Below, piece after piece: positions 13,087-13,124 of a DNA stretch of 13,124 nucleotides. A program made the position numbers and the translations under genes. The stretch comes from Collinsella sp. (GTDB taxonomy: Bacteria > Actinomycetota > Coriobacteriia > Coriobacteriales > Coriobacteriaceae), in the NCBI GenBank assembly GCA_018382295.1, contig JAGZQF010000041.1, forward strand, positions 1-13,124. Direction: 5' to 3'. The notes beneath the pieces are model-generated. The model did no database searches. It was not told the DNA's origin and saw only the letters and a program-made list of their open reading frames with translations. How positions within the stretch are numbered: position 1 is the stretch's first letter; each line of letters opens with the position of its first letter.

Positions 13087-13124
13087 TTACTCCTTCTTGA
13101 GGCCGTGCTTCTCGACTATCTCGT
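13087..13124 (-). CDS. C-terminal end of an unidentified protein (cut by window edge)
   Basis: Reading the minus strand from the window edge gives EIVEKHGLKKE followed by TAA at 13087-13089. The charged, helical-looking tail and high-GC codons fit a real gene end, but 11 residues cannot identify a family. A plus-strand reading from ATG at 13084 is possible but lacks a ribosome binding site. No clear terminator follows the stop. Confidence 0.4.
   Translation of the reverse strand, partial: EIVEKHGLKKE

Overview
The window looks like ordinary chromosome from a high-GC, Gram-positive-type bacterium. It is most likely a member of the Coriobacteriia, probably Collinsella or a close relative. I base this on the GC-rich coding bias, a Veg-IspE gene pair as in Gram-positives, a MurE without the diaminopimelate motif, a LysRS with an extra C-terminal tRNA-binding domain, and general resemblance. 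No search was run, so the genus is an inference.

All twelve complete protein genes lie on the minus strand, so the transcriptional order runs from right to left. First is asnB (asparagine synthetase), closed by a good intrinsic terminator. Next come murE, a HAD-family phosphatase, murI and rph, which are spaced so that they could be one transcript, followed by the tightly coupled rdgB-dtd pair. A clear promoter then drives veg-ispE, with a GTG start for ispE 2 bases after the veg stop. tRNA-Pro(CGG) with its own terminator follows, then tatA with its own promoter and terminator, then greA-lysS. A noncoding tail of about 300 bases with three hairpins closes the left end.

The functions are housekeeping: peptidoglycan precursors (murI, murE), isoprenoid precursors (ispE), translation and its quality control (lysS, dtd, tRNAs), RNA processing and transcript cleavage (rph, greA), nucleotide-pool cleaning (rdgB), protein export (tatA) and asparagine supply (asnB).

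The right end differs. A plus-strand tRNA-Val(UAC) is followed by two near-identical copies of about 90 bp. Each copy carries the last 18 bases of the tRNA, the tRNA terminator and a reversed tRNA T-arm-like fragment. A GC-rich, hairpin-rich spacer separates the copies. Beyond them lie an AT-rich stretch without a convincing gene and, at the very edge, the last 11 codons of a minus-strand gene. This is the most accessory-looking part of the window and resembles a rearranged tRNA hotspot.

I see no CRISPR array, transposase, integrase, toxin-antitoxin pair or defence system. The observations most worth a second look are the LysRS fusion, the unusual MurE motifs, near-identical palindromes abutting the stop codons of lysS and dtd, the inverted repeat inside the tatA promoter, the terminator-like hairpin in the veg leader, and the tRNA-Val 3'-end duplication.
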